A DNA stretch of 64,000 nt from assembly GCA_002403305.1 (NCBI GenBank), contig DHHM01000022.1, forward strand, positions 90,340 through 154,339. Direction: 5' to 3'. The DNA is from Bacteroidales bacterium UBA4772. GTDB lineage: Bacteria; Bacteroidota; Bacteroidia; Bacteroidales; VadinHA17. Below the pieces are notes generated by a model. The model searched no databases, was not told the origin of the DNA, and worked only from the letters and a program-made list of their open reading frames with translations. Shown piece by piece: positions 8,770-16,011 of the stretch. Position 1 is the stretch's first letter; every line of letters begins with the position of its first letter. Both the position numbers and the translations under genes were made by a program.

Positions 8770-9990
8770 ATGATAACAAATCCTGATCTTGACCATTTTA
8801 TCAAAACGTATGTAACGAAGCGCAAGGAGAGCCTGCTTCAGCCTGACCTTGAGAAATATTCCAATGATCTGGGGAAGCATATCAACGGCAAAAAGGTACT
8901 TGTGATAGGCGGGGCGGGAACGATAGGATCATCATATATCAAAGCCATCCTGAAGTTCAATGTCAGCCGGCTGGTGGTGGTGGATATCAATGAAAACGGA
9001 CTGACAGAGCTGGTGCGCGACCTGAGAAGCGCAACGGAATACAATATCCCGGGTGACTTCATTACCTACCCCATGAACTTCGGCGACCGGGTTTTCATGA
9101 AGATGTTCCGCTCACTGGCGCCATTTGATATAGTGGCCAATTTTGCGGCACATAAGCATGTACGCAGTGAGAAAGATGTCTTTTCTATTGAGGCAATGAT
9201 CGAAAACAATGTGCTTCGTGCACGTAAGCTCCTTGACCTGCTGCTGGAGTTTCCTCCGGAACATTTCTTCTGCGTCTCAACGGACAAGGCGGCCAATCCC
9301 GCCAACATCATGGGCGCCAGCAAAAAACTGATGGAGGAACTGATCATGGCATACTCTACCCGCTTACCAATCACCACGGCCCGTTTTGCCAACGTTGCAT
9401 TCTCCAATGGTAGTTTGCCACTGGGTTTCATAGAGAGACTTAATAAGCGTCAGCCATGGTCGTGCCCGACGGGCATACGTCGTTTCTTCGTATCACCGCA
9501 GGAATCCGGAGAGCTGTGCATGATTGCATCGGTGCTGGGAGACTCCGGAGACATCATCTTCCCGAAGCTTGATGAAGAGCATGACATGATCAGCTTTGAT
9601 GCCATAGCCACGGATCTTCTGAAATACCTTGGATTGAAAGCAGATATATGCAAAACGGAGGAGGAAGCACGCAGAAAAGCGCTGCAGCTAAATGAGAGCT
9701 CAACTGCTTATCCGGTTTATTTCTTTGAAACAGACACTTCAGGGGAGAAGCCCTATGAGGAGTTCTTTACTGAAAAAGAGGTGATCGATAATGATAGGTT
9801 CATTAATCTTGGCGTCATAAAGAATTCTCTTAAAAGAGATTTTCGGGAGATAGATGAGATTTTTGAAAGATTGAGTACGCTCTTCGATTCAAAGAATGTA
9901 ACAAAAGCTGAGGTAGTTGAAATATTAAAAAGGTGGCTGCCTGATTTTGACCACATAGAGAAGGGGCGCGGTTTGGATTCTAAAATGTAA
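8770..9990 (+). CDS. UDP-HexNAc 4,6-dehydratase (CapD/PseB/LegB-like SDR), intact paralogue
   Basis: Soluble nucleotide-sugar dehydratase of 406 residues that would form a 4-keto-6-deoxy intermediate for the aminotransferase step. The NAD-binding motif GGAGTIGS is near residue 44, followed by VVVDINENGLTELVRDL. The catalytic region has STDKAANPANIMGASKKLME (about residues 175-194), where Met occupies the place of the usual SDR Tyr, as known in PglF/FlaA1-type dehydratases. The C-terminal third, with SCPTGIRRFFVSPQESGELC, matches the paralogue at 779 almost residue for residue. This copy keeps the 123 residues lost there. It precedes a frameshifted sugar transferase, so its partners in this copy are broken while those at 1725-3639 are intact. 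Confidence 0.85.
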   Translation: MITNPDLDHFIKTYVTKRKESLLQPDLEKYSNDLGKHINGKKVLVIGGAGTIGSSYIKAILKFNVSRLVVVDINENGLTELVRDLRSATEYNIPGDFITYPMNFGDRVFMKMFRSLAPFDIVANFAAHKHVRSEKDVFSIEAMIENNVLRARKLLDLLLEFPPEHFFCVSTDKAANPANIMGASKKLMEELIMAYSTRLPITTARFANVAFSNGSLPLGFIERLNKRQPWSCPTGIRRFFVSPQESGELCMIASVLGDSGDIIFPKLDEEHDMISFDAIATDLLKYLGLKADICKTEEEARRKALQLNESSTAYPVYFFETDTSGEKPYEEFFTEKEVIDNDRFINLGVIKNSLKRDFREIDEIFERLSTLFDSKNVTKAEVVEILKRWLPDFDHIEKGRGLDSKM

Positions 9991-10010
9991 AATGAAATAA
10001 CAATCAGGGA

Positions 10011-10077
10011 TAATCGGTATTCGGTATTCAGTAATCGGTAAGTGTTCAAAGAATAACCGAATACCGAATACCGATTA
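10011..10077. repeat. Inverted pair of 7-base tandem tracts
   Basis: The left tract reads AATCGGT ATTCGGT ATTCAGT AATCGGT; the right tract (10053-10076) reads ACCGAAT ACCGAAT ACCGATT. The right is close to the reverse complement of the left, so the two can pair across a short spacer into a long stem. It follows the intact dehydratase and may act as a 3'-end hairpin; there is no T-run. Confidence 0.65.
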
Positions 10078-10117
10078 CTTCGTTTTAAGAGTAACTTTAT
10101 TCTATCCTGATCTGAAA

Positions 10118-10791
10118 ATGTACTGTAAATTCTTCAAGCGCTTTTTTGATATTGTACTGTCATTCATTGCATTAGTAGTATTATCACCAGGCTGATACCG
10201 GTGGTCATTGGATTGTTACTTACTGGGGAGCATTACATCTTCTACGGGCAGAAGAGGGTTGGGTATAAAAACAGGCAGTTCCTGATATGGAAGCTCGCTA
10301 CAATGCTGAAAGCCAGTCCAAAGCTCGGAACAGGCAGTCTGACGGTGAAGAACGATCCACGTGTTTTTCACTTCGGACGCTTTCTTCGCAAGACAAAGCT
10401 CAATGAGCTGCCGCAGATATTCAACATCCTCACAGGAGACATGTCAGTTGTAGGTCCGCGGCCGCTTGTTGACAGGACTTTTGCTCCATACTCTGACTAT
10501 GTAAAGGCAAATATCTACAACGTCAGGCCCGGTCTGACCGGCATAGGGTCAATAGTGTTCAGGGATGAGGAGAGGCTGCTGTCGGAGACGAAGCTTGACC
10601 CGAAGGACTATTATGCGAAATACATTTCTCCCTACAAAGGAGAGCTGGAGCTGTGGTACCAGGAGCACCTCTCGTTCCGCACCGACTTCATGCTGGTATT
10701 ACTGACAGCCCGGGTGATTCTTTTTCCGCACTCCGGATTTATTCATAAAATTTTCAGGGATCTGCCTGCCCGTCCGGAATATTTAGATTAA
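10118..10791 (+). pseudogene. Frameshifted WcaJ-type sugar transferase
   Basis: Paralogue of the gene at 1725. From ATG 10118 it reads MYCKFFKRFFDIVLSFIALV up to SPG and then hits TGA at 10193-10195. Reading continues in another frame (LIPVVIGLLLTGEHYIFYGQ) to the normal end at 10791. Compared with the intact copy (VLSPLLVPVMI), one base is missing around 10190. The rest is full length and keeps YGQKRVGYKN and DMSVVGPRP. A start at GTG 10201 would drop the N-terminal membrane segment. A sequencing error is possible, but the neighbouring WecA copy is also broken, which favours true decay. Confidence 0.8.
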
Positions 10792-11011
10792 TTTTGAACA
10801 CTGAAACCTGGTTGGGCGTTTACAGATAGGTCAGAAAAGCGGATGGGGAAGACTGCTGTTAGTAACTGATGTTAATGTAAGGAACTGAAAGAATTAACTT
10901 TCCACCGCAATGCCAGAGATAATAATCACAGGTTTACCGGCTATTTTACTTGCCTTTGCAAGTTCATTTGTCATTACCTGGTACTACATACCGAAGGTGA
11001 TCAAGGTGGTT
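10654..11011 (+). repeat. Segmental duplication, copy B (pairs with 2262-2619)
   Basis: Colinear with copy A at a constant offset of 8392 bases. The match stops abruptly about 100 bases into the WecA-like reading frame, where unrelated sequence begins. That junction marks the right end of the duplicated block. Confidence 0.85.
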
Positions 11012-11026
11012 GATGATCGTTGTTGA
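10910..11026 (+). pseudogene. Truncated 5' fragment of WecA-like gene
   Basis: Starts with the same residues as the intact gene at 2518 (MPEIIITGLPAILLAFASS) and follows it for 34 codons, then reads VVDDRC and stops at 11024-11026. All catalytic motifs of the family lie beyond the break, so this cannot be a working transferase. Downstream text belongs to a different, scrambled sequence. Confidence 0.85.
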
Positions 11027-11578
11027 AGCGGAGAGAATAATCCGTGGCGGAGGGATAGACCGGGAGAGACTCTATGCCGGGGCTGACCTGCTTTCAGTCA
11101 GGCCGCAGATGGCAAAGCTCGTCTCCATTCTCCCGACTGAGATGGTCCCCTACAGTTTCCGGACCAGGATCAACAAGGCATACCTCGATACAGTACATGA
11201 TCTTGCGAAGACCGTCGGCGCTGCTGCGAAAGCCTTCGGTGCTGCTGCCCGGCGAGGCCAGTTCGTCGCTCGACGCCGAGAACGAGGCTACAGTCATGGA
11301 GGTGCTGGCACAACGCTGGATGCAGAGAACGAAGCCACTTCGTCGCTTGACGCGGAGAACGAGGCCAGTTCGTCGCTCGACGCGGAGAACGAGGCTACCG
11401 TCATGGAGGTGCTGGCACAACGCTCGACGCCGAGAACGAGGTCACTTTGTCGCTTGACGCCGAGAACGAGGCCACCGTCATGGAGGTGCTGGCACAGCTG
11501 AAAGAGCGGATAACCATCGTCTTCGTCACCCACCGAGAGTCGGTGGTGAGGTGGTTTGATGAGGTGATAAAGATCTGA
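11027..11578 (+). pseudogene. Scrambled ABC-transporter ATPase remnant with unidentified upstream part
   Basis: The last 40 codons, in the frame ending TGA 11576-11578, read SLDAENEATVMEVLAQLKER, then ITIVFVTHRES, and finish VRWFDEVIKI. This is the D-loop, following helix and H-loop end of an ABC ATPase. No Walker A or signature motif is upstream. Instead, about 11030-11250 is an open stretch (ADLLSVRPQMAKLVSILPTE, VPYSFRTRINKAYLDTVHDL) that I do not recognise. Between them lies a repeat array that throws the reading frame. The piece directly abuts the truncated WecA copy, so the region looks like a rearrangement scar. Overlapping open frames here are by-products of the repeats. Confidence 0.6.
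11258..11496 (+). repeat. Tandem array of the ABC D-loop coding segment
   Basis: Two building blocks are reiterated: a 27-base block coding SSLDAENEA (TTCGTCGCTCGACGCCGAGA plus ACGAGGC), and a block TCATGGAGGTGCTGGCACA coding VMEVLA. The second block occurs at 11294, 11401 and 11478. The spacings, 107 and 77 bases, are not multiples of three. Blocks are joined through short overlaps, so each joint shifts frame. This suggests slippage or recombination within one ancestral D-loop. Confidence 0.75.
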
Positions 11579-11789
11579 TATCGAACGATTTATATTTATA
11601 TTTTCGTCGGATAACTTAAAGTAGTACTTTAAAATATCCTGTTAATTTAAACCGTTACTTTAAATTATCAGGTTTAGCAGGCAAGGGATATATGTCAGAA
11701 AAACATAATAATATACGATTGTAATCGAATAATAACATAATAATATGCGATTACAACCAAATTATATCATATTTGTTTTCGATTAAGGT
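11579..11789. other. AT-rich intergenic gap
   Basis: No gene is visible. The gap contains imperfect palindromes around TTAAAGTAGTACTTTAA (about 11616-11632) and repeats of AATAATATACGATT / AATAATATGCGATTAC type at 11705-11760. These may be upstream control DNA for the following ATPase gene, but no clear promoter box could be fixed. Confidence 0.4.
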
Positions 11790-12929
11790 ATGATAAAAAG
11801 AGATCTGGAGAAATTACTGCCGGACCACTTGTTTCAAAATAAGACCGTTGTTTTATTCGGGGCGAGACAGGTTGGCAAGACCACTTTGGTTAACGAGGTG
11901 GTCAGAAAGCTTAACAGGAAGTCCCTGGTCCTTAACGGTGACGATGCAGATATTAGGGCATTGTTTGACAATGCTACGGCCGCAAGGTTCAGGCCAGTGG
12001 TATCAGGTTATGAAATAGTTATAATTGATGAAGCCCAAAGAATCCGGGATGCCGGTCTGGGTATCAAGATAATACATGATAACTTCCGCAAAACCCAGTT
12101 AATTGTTACCGGGTCATCCTCTCTCGAGCTTGCCGCTAAAATCAAAGAACCTGTGACAGGCTGGAAGCATGAGTTTTGTTTATACCCATGTTCTTTCGCG
12201 GAGTTGGCGGAGCACAATGGGTTCCTGGAAGAGAAGAGGACTCTTGATCAAAGGCTGATATTCGGTTCATATCCTGATGTAGTAGCACATCCGGGTCGTG
12301 AGAAACGGATTCTGAAAGAGCTGACATCGGATTATCTATATAAAGATATCCTGGCCATTGGCGGGATCAAAAAACCCGCCCTGCTTGAAAAAGTTCTGAA
12401 AGCCCTCGCATTGCAGGTCGGCAATGAGGTCTTCTTTAATGAGGTTGCACAGATATGTGGTTCAGACAAGGGGACCATTGAGAAGTACATCGATCTTATG
12501 GAGAAGGCTTATATTGTGTTCAGGTTACCCGGGTTGAGCAGGAATGTGAGGAATGAGATCAAAAGGGGGAAGAAGATATATTTCTGCGATAACGGTATAA
12601 GAAATGCGATACTTGGCAATTTCCTTCCACTCCGGTCCCGGGTAGATGCCGGGCCCCTCTGGGAGAATTACCTGCTAAGTGAAAGGATTAAACTGACTTC
12701 GAACCTGGATGAAAGACCGGAGGCCTTTTTCTGGAGAACAACCCAGCAGCAGGAAATAGATTACATTGAAGAAACAGGAGGAGTGTTCCGGGTTTATGAG
12801 TTCAAATGGAATCCGGTAAAAAAGGCGGCTCTTTCGAAGACTTTTGCCAATGCATATCCTGTTAAATCATTTAATGTGATTAATCCGGAAAACTATCATG
12901 AGTTTCTTACAGAGACCGATGGTATCTGA
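11790..12929 (+). CDS. AAA_14 / DUF4143 ATPase
   Basis: Stand-alone 379-residue member of the large AAA-ATPase/DUF4143 family. It has Walker A FGARQVGKTTLV (about residues 23-34), Walker B YEIVIIDEAQR (about 72) and a sensor strand LIVTGSSSLEL. A central helical part with YLYKDILAIGGI and a winged-helix-like KGTIEKYIDLMEKAYIVFRL follow. The C-terminal DUF4143 has QQEIDYIEETGGVFRVYEFK, a spacing like the D...ExK core of PD-(D/E)XK nucleases. No biological role is firmly known; these genes are frequent in accessory regions and next to toxin-antitoxin genes, as here. Confidence 0.85.
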   Translation: MIKRDLEKLLPDHLFQNKTVVLFGARQVGKTTLVNEVVRKLNRKSLVLNGDDADIRALFDNATAARFRPVVSGYEIVIIDEAQRIRDAGLGIKIIHDNFRKTQLIVTGSSSLELAAKIKEPVTGWKHEFCLYPCSFAELAEHNGFLEEKRTLDQRLIFGSYPDVVAHPGREKRILKELTSDYLYKDILAIGGIKKPALLEKVLKALALQVGNEVFFNEVAQICGSDKGTIEKYIDLMEKAYIVFRLPGLSRNVRNEIKRGKKIYFCDNGIRNAILGNFLPLRSRVDAGPLWENYLLSERIKLTSNLDERPEAFFWRTTQQQEIDYIEETGGVFRVYEFKWNPVKKAALSKTFANAYPVKSFNVINPENYHEFLTETDGI

Positions 12930-13056
12930 ACGCTTACGGGAATCACTTATTTGTATCAGTTGTGTGATTTAATTCACGAAAACGGCATTAAATGTGTGAT
13001 AAATTGCATAAGGGAAGGCTGCCTACGTTGCATTAAACATATATCTAATCGGGAAA

Positions 13057-13089
13057 AAGATCTATCTGTGCAGTCCGCACATGGGTGGC
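13057..13089 (+). repeat. 33-bp direct repeat with internal hairpin, left of AbiE
   Basis: Sequence AAGATCTATCTGTGCAGTCC continuing GCACATGGGTGGC. It contains the inverted repeat TGTGC-AGTCC-GCACA. An identical 33-base copy is at 14935-14967, on the other side of the AbiEi/AbiEii pair. Confidence 0.9.
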
Positions 13090-13140
13090 AGGGAGATGCA
13101 GTGGTCCACAACATAACTGCACAAATCAACAATATATGAT

Positions 13141-13148
13141 TATATTTG
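13141..13148 (+). promoter_or_regulatory. Putative Bacteroidota -7 box for abiEi
   Basis: TATATTTG fits the Bacteroidota TAnnTTTG -7 consensus exactly and lies 19 bases before the AbiEi start codon, leaving a short leader. No convincing -33 TTTG is seen at the usual distance, so the call rests on the box and its position. Confidence 0.45.
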
Positions 13149-13167
13149 CAGTTAGAGTGTAAATATT

Positions 13168-13989
13168 GTGATGCAGATTACCGGTAAAAAAAGTGTCAGT
13201 TTATGGATTGAGGAGCTTCAGAGACGGGGCCGGATTACCTTTTCTCTTCAGGATGTAAACAGTCAGTTTCCATCGCATAATACTTCAGCTTTACGAAATG
13301 CGCTTACCCGCCTGGCAGCAAAAGGCAGGATTGTCTCAGTCTGGAAAGGATTCTATGCCATAATTCCTGTTGAATACAGCTCAATTGGGATGATACCACC
13401 CGTGTTGTATATAGATAATTTGATGGCTTACCTTGGCAGACCTTATTACATCTCATTGTTCAGTGCTGCAGTCTTTTACGGTGCAGCGCATCAGAGACCA
13501 CAGGAGTTTAATGTAATAACATCCTCCGGTTCTCTTCGATCTTCCCAAAAGAAGGATGTCAGAATAAACTTTAGAACAGTAAAGGAAATCAATCCTGACT
13601 TTATCATAGAGAAGAAGACGAGAACCGGGTATGTGAAAATTTCATGTCCTGAGCTTACAGCTACCGATCTTGTGAGGTATGAGGGAGAAACAGGAGGGCT
13701 AAACCGCGCTGCAACAGTGTTGAATGAGCTTGCAGAACACCTGCAATTCGGGAAGATCCCGGATTCATTCTTTTCATATGTGCCTTCACCGGTGATACGC
13801 CGCACAGGCTACCTGCTGGATAAAGTCCTTGACCATCCGGGGCCGGCAGGAGAGCTATACGAAGGGATACATAGGAATGAGTGTTCTATGCGCGTTACAC
13901 CTCTGAAAACGGGCAAGCCGGCTCCGGGTTACATCACGGATAAAAAGTGGGGGATAATTGTCAACACAAGCATTGAGATTGACGAGTGA
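13168..13989 (+). CDS. abiEi: Type IV toxin-antitoxin system antitoxin AbiEi
   Basis: Antitoxin and autoregulator of the AbiE system. The 273 residues begin with a winged-helix DNA-binding region (SLWIEELQRRGRITFSLQDV, then SALRNALTRLAAKGRI), continue with VWKGFYAIIPVEY, and have the family core PPVLYIDNLMAYLGRPYYIS and SAAVFYGAAHQRPQEFNVI. LTATDLVRYEGETGGLNRAATVL completes the recognised region. Its stop overlaps the toxin start by four bases (GTGA), the usual coupling in this system. In the known lactococcal system AbiEi represses the operon and counteracts AbiEii without binding it. The pair is complete and probably active. A promoter-like TATATTTG lies just upstream. Confidence 0.9.
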   Translation: MMQITGKKSVSLWIEELQRRGRITFSLQDVNSQFPSHNTSALRNALTRLAAKGRIVSVWKGFYAIIPVEYSSIGMIPPVLYIDNLMAYLGRPYYISLFSAAVFYGAAHQRPQEFNVITSSGSLRSSQKKDVRINFRTVKEINPDFIIEKKTRTGYVKISCPELTATDLVRYEGETGGLNRAATVLNELAEHLQFGKIPDSFFSYVPSPVIRRTGYLLDKVLDHPGPAGELYEGIHRNECSMRVTPLKTGKPAPGYITDKKWGIIVNTSIEIDE

Positions 13990-14774
13990 TACCTGAATAT
14001 GCAATAATTGAGTGGAGAAACACAGTACTCTGGGGCGGGCTCGAACAGGTTGAGCTTGACCTTGTAATCAGCCGGGCCCTGACAGAACTGTACAATGATG
14101 ATTTCCTGGCCTCTCACCTTGCATTCAGGGGTGGAACGGCGCTGCACAAGCTGTATCTCAGCCCGCAACCACGATATTCCGAAGATATTGACCTTGTTCA
14201 GATAAAGAGCGAACCTGTAAAGGAGACAATTAATCGAATCGGCAAAGCCCTCTCATTCATAGGTAATCCGGTAGTAAAGCAGAAAGCAAATAACAATACT
14301 CTTGTATTTCGCTTCGAGTCAGAGATTCAGCCCGTTGTTCCGCTAAAGCTGAAGGTGGAAATAAACTGCAGGGAGCATTTCAATATTCTTGGTTTGACAA
14401 AGATCGGGTTTGATGTAAACAACCAGTGGTTTTCCGGTGAATGTCAGGTAACCACTTACCTGCTTGATGAACTGTTGGGCACAAAGCTCAGAGCATTGTA
14501 TCAACGCCGTAAAGGGAGAGATCTTTATGACCTTTACAAGGGGTTATCAGTGGCGAATGTTAATGCTGACAATGTAGTATTATGCTATAATGAGTATATG
14601 AAACACTCTGCAGGCAGGCCTCCGTCAAGGAGAGAATTTCAACGGAATGTTGAGCTGAAGATGCAGGATGAGGATTTCCCGGGTGATATGAATATGCTGC
14701 TGCGCGTTGGTGAAGAGTATGATCCGCAACAGGCCTGGGAGGTGGTAAAGTCCTCATTATTGGACAGGATGTAA
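13986..14774 (+). CDS. abiEii: Type IV toxin-antitoxin system toxin, nucleotidyltransferase AbiEii
   Basis: Nucleotidyltransferase-fold toxin of 262 residues. The hallmark stretch LAFRGGTALHKLYLSPQPRY is followed by SEDIDLV, giving the GG and DxD metal and nucleotide site near residues 45-72. The later motif LDELLGTKLRALYQRRKGRD, then LYDLYKG, is also typical of AbiEii/AbiGii. The start is GTG 13986, overlapping the AbiEi stop, so translation is coupled. Studied members block growth by modifying tRNA or other targets through nucleotide transfer and give phage resistance by abortive infection; whether this one does is inference. The reading frame is intact. Confidence 0.9.
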   Translation: MIPEYAIIEWRNTVLWGGLEQVELDLVISRALTELYNDDFLASHLAFRGGTALHKLYLSPQPRYSEDIDLVQIKSEPVKETINRIGKALSFIGNPVVKQKANNNTLVFRFESEIQPVVPLKLKVEINCREHFNILGLTKIGFDVNNQWFSGECQVTTYLLDELLGTKLRALYQRRKGRDLYDLYKGLSVANVNADNVVLCYNEYMKHSAGRPPSRREFQRNVELKMQDEDFPGDMNMLLRVGEEYDPQQAWEVVKSSLLDRM

Positions 14775-14934
14775 CTTTAGGGGTGGATTTGTCCATCTGC
14801 CGGGCCGGAATCCTTGGCGGAGATTATGGTTTAGTTAAAGAGGATACAGGGCAGGTATCATGACTCAGGTAACGGACCATGTATCCGAAGAGATCTGACG
14901 CAAAAGACAATTGCTATAATATTATATGGTAAAG

Positions 14935-14967
14935 AAGATCTATCTGTGCAGTCCGCACATGGGTGGC
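14935..14967 (+). repeat. 33-bp direct repeat with internal hairpin, right of AbiE
   Basis: Exact repeat of 13057-13089. The two copies enclose 1845 bases that hold the whole AbiE operon and its promoter box, and nothing else. Confidence 0.9.
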
Positions 14968-15004
14968 GGGCTCACTTGCCTTTATCCTCAGTTTTTAGTA
15001 TCTT

Positions 15005-15012
15005 TATTTTTG
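15005..15012 (+). promoter_or_regulatory. Putative Bacteroidota -7 box
   Basis: TATTTTTG matches TAnnTTTG and is 13 bases before ATG 15026. The -33 element is not clear. Confidence 0.35.
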
Positions 15013-15025
15013 TTGAACAATAAAA

Positions 15026-15292
15026 ATGTTGCCTGAAACCGGACATAACAAAAGGCTGCCTGAAGAGTTCCGTAAGTATTTCCGGGATGTTGATTATGAT
15101 GATCTCTCCCTGGAGAAGTATCCGAAGTTTATTGCTGAACGTATTATGAACTACGGCGATCTTGATGCAGTTAAATGGCTGCAGTCGGTTCTGGACAAGG
15201 AATTCATCAGGTCTGTTGTTTTGAACAGTCGGAACCTGAATCCCAAAACAAGGAATTACTGGGACTTAATGTTAAATAATCCCCAAAGCTGA
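15026..15292 (+). CDS. DUF6922-like small protein, probable antitoxin partner
   Basis: An 88-residue, charged, helical protein. The segment FRKYFRDVDYDDLSLEKYPK, then FIAERIMNYGDLDAVKWLQS, has the pattern of DUF6922-type proteins: an acidic start, a conserved I..R.MNYGD..AV.WL helix, then a short end. Genes of this type often sit directly upstream of AbiEii-like nucleotidyltransferases, and here a truncated one begins 10 bases after the stop. I infer an antitoxin-like role from that pairing only. A second relative of the same type is at 16012. Start ATG 15026 follows the TATTTTTG box. Confidence 0.65.
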   Translation: MLPETGHNKRLPEEFRKYFRDVDYDDLSLEKYPKFIAERIMNYGDLDAVKWLQSVLDKEFIRSVVLNSRNLNPKTRNYWDLMLNNPQS

Positions 15293-15302
15293 TGCTCTTA
15301 TC

Positions 15303-15521
15303 ATGACCGGGGAGCTCCATTTTGAGATTTTACCGGAAGAGCAGCAGAGGTTGCTGAAACTGCTTTCGGGTGAATCCTTTCTGAAGGATTGGTATCTTGC
15401 GGGAGGGACCGGTCTTGCATTGTACCTCGGTCACAGGCAGTCATTTGATTTTGAATTCTTTCTTCCCGCAGATTTTAACACCTCGAATATTGTTAACATC
15501 CTGACCCGTATAGGCAGGTAG
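15303..15521 (+). pseudogene. Truncated AbiEii/AbiGii-type nucleotidyltransferase
   Basis: Encodes 72 residues against the two hundred or more usual in the family. It shows the N-terminal toxin signature WYLAGGTGLALYLGHRQSFD followed by FEFF, where relatives have DFDFF, so the second acidic residue is Glu rather than Asp. The frame stops at 15519-15521 after NIVNILTRIGR, and no continuation is found in other frames before the repeat array at about 15590. It is translationally close to the DUF6922-like gene. The likely history is loss of the 3' two thirds, with the array now occupying its place. Confidence 0.7.
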
Positions 15522-16011
15522 AGGCCGATTGAAAACGCTATCCGGATCAGAATTAGAAAAGATCGTACCGTATAACTTAGTTAGAAGTCCTCAGTCCACA
15601 GTCTACAGTCAGCAGTCGGCCACTTTCGCCACATCCTACGTTAAAACTACGGACTTCGTCCGACGGAGTCGGATGTCGAAGAGGGCTTCGGCGGCTGGAA
15701 GCAGTCCACAGTCGGCCACCTTCGCTACCTACTTCGCTTAAGCTACGGAGCTCGAAGAAGGCTTCGGCGGCTGGAAGCAGTCCACAGTCGGCCACCTTCG
15801 CTACCTACTTCGCTTAAGCTACGGAGCTCGAAGAGGGCTTCGGCGGCTGGAAGCAGTCCACAGTCGGCCACCTTCGCCACCTCCTTCGCTTAAGCTACGG
15901 AGCTCAAAGAAAGCTTCGGCGGCTAAAAGCAGTCGGCAGAACCGGATTTACGGGTAAAAAAAGGTTGGATAAACGGGGGATTTTGACTATATTTGGGTAT
16001 AGCCAGTTATA
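15522..16011. repeat. Noncoding gap with heptamer tract and 76-bp tandem array
   Basis: From about 15590 the gap starts with 7-base units (CAGTCCA CAGTCTA CAGTCAG CAGTCGG), then a long palindromic element, then at least three 76-base tandem units. The phrase GGCTTCGGCGG recurs at 15684, 15760 and 15836, with a degenerate copy at 15912, giving exact 76-base spacing. The 27 bases at 15627-15653 (CGCCACATCCTACGTTAAAA plus CTACGGA) recur exactly at 22260-22286. Open frames crossing the array come from the repeats and are not genes. Confidence 0.85.
15988..15995 (+). promoter_or_regulatory. Putative Bacteroidota -7 box
   Basis: TATATTTG, an exact TAnnTTTG match 16 bases before ATG 16012. A GTTG at about 15964-15967 is 20 bases upstream, near the expected -33 position, though not a perfect TTTG. 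Confidence 0.45.

Larger units (their letters stand above)
12930..13167. other. Intergenic gap upstream of AbiE module
   Basis: Apart from the 33-bp repeat at 13057 and the promoter-like box at 13141, nothing is recognisable. A 62-codon open frame at 12951-13139 starts with TTG, runs across the repeat and has no protein-like features, so I do not call it a gene. Confidence 0.5.
14775..15025. other. Intergenic gap after AbiE module
   Basis: This 251-base gap contains the right copy of the 33-bp repeat (14935-14967) and the promoter-like box at 15005. Nothing else is recognised. Confidence 0.5.

Noticed and set aside
11010..11501. 163- and 127-codon open frames over the SLDAENEA array
   Set aside because: Frames change at every repeat joint and long Arg/Thr-rich stretches are off-frame readings of the array; treated as a pseudogene region.
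11768..11775. CATATTTG as promoter of the AAA/DUF4143 gene
   Set aside because: It misses the first T of the consensus and is only 14 bases from the start codon; too weak to call.
12951..13139. 62-codon open frame with TTG start upstream of AbiEi
   Set aside because: It runs through the 33-bp repeat, has no protein-like pattern and no promoter or ribosome site.
15529..15741. Open frame after the truncated AbiEii
   Set aside because: TTG start and most of its length is the heptamer and 76-bp repeat DNA; no homologous continuation of the toxin is visible.
15590..15945. CRISPR-like array
   Set aside because: Units are tandem 76-mers with no unique spacers between conserved repeats and no cas genes nearby.
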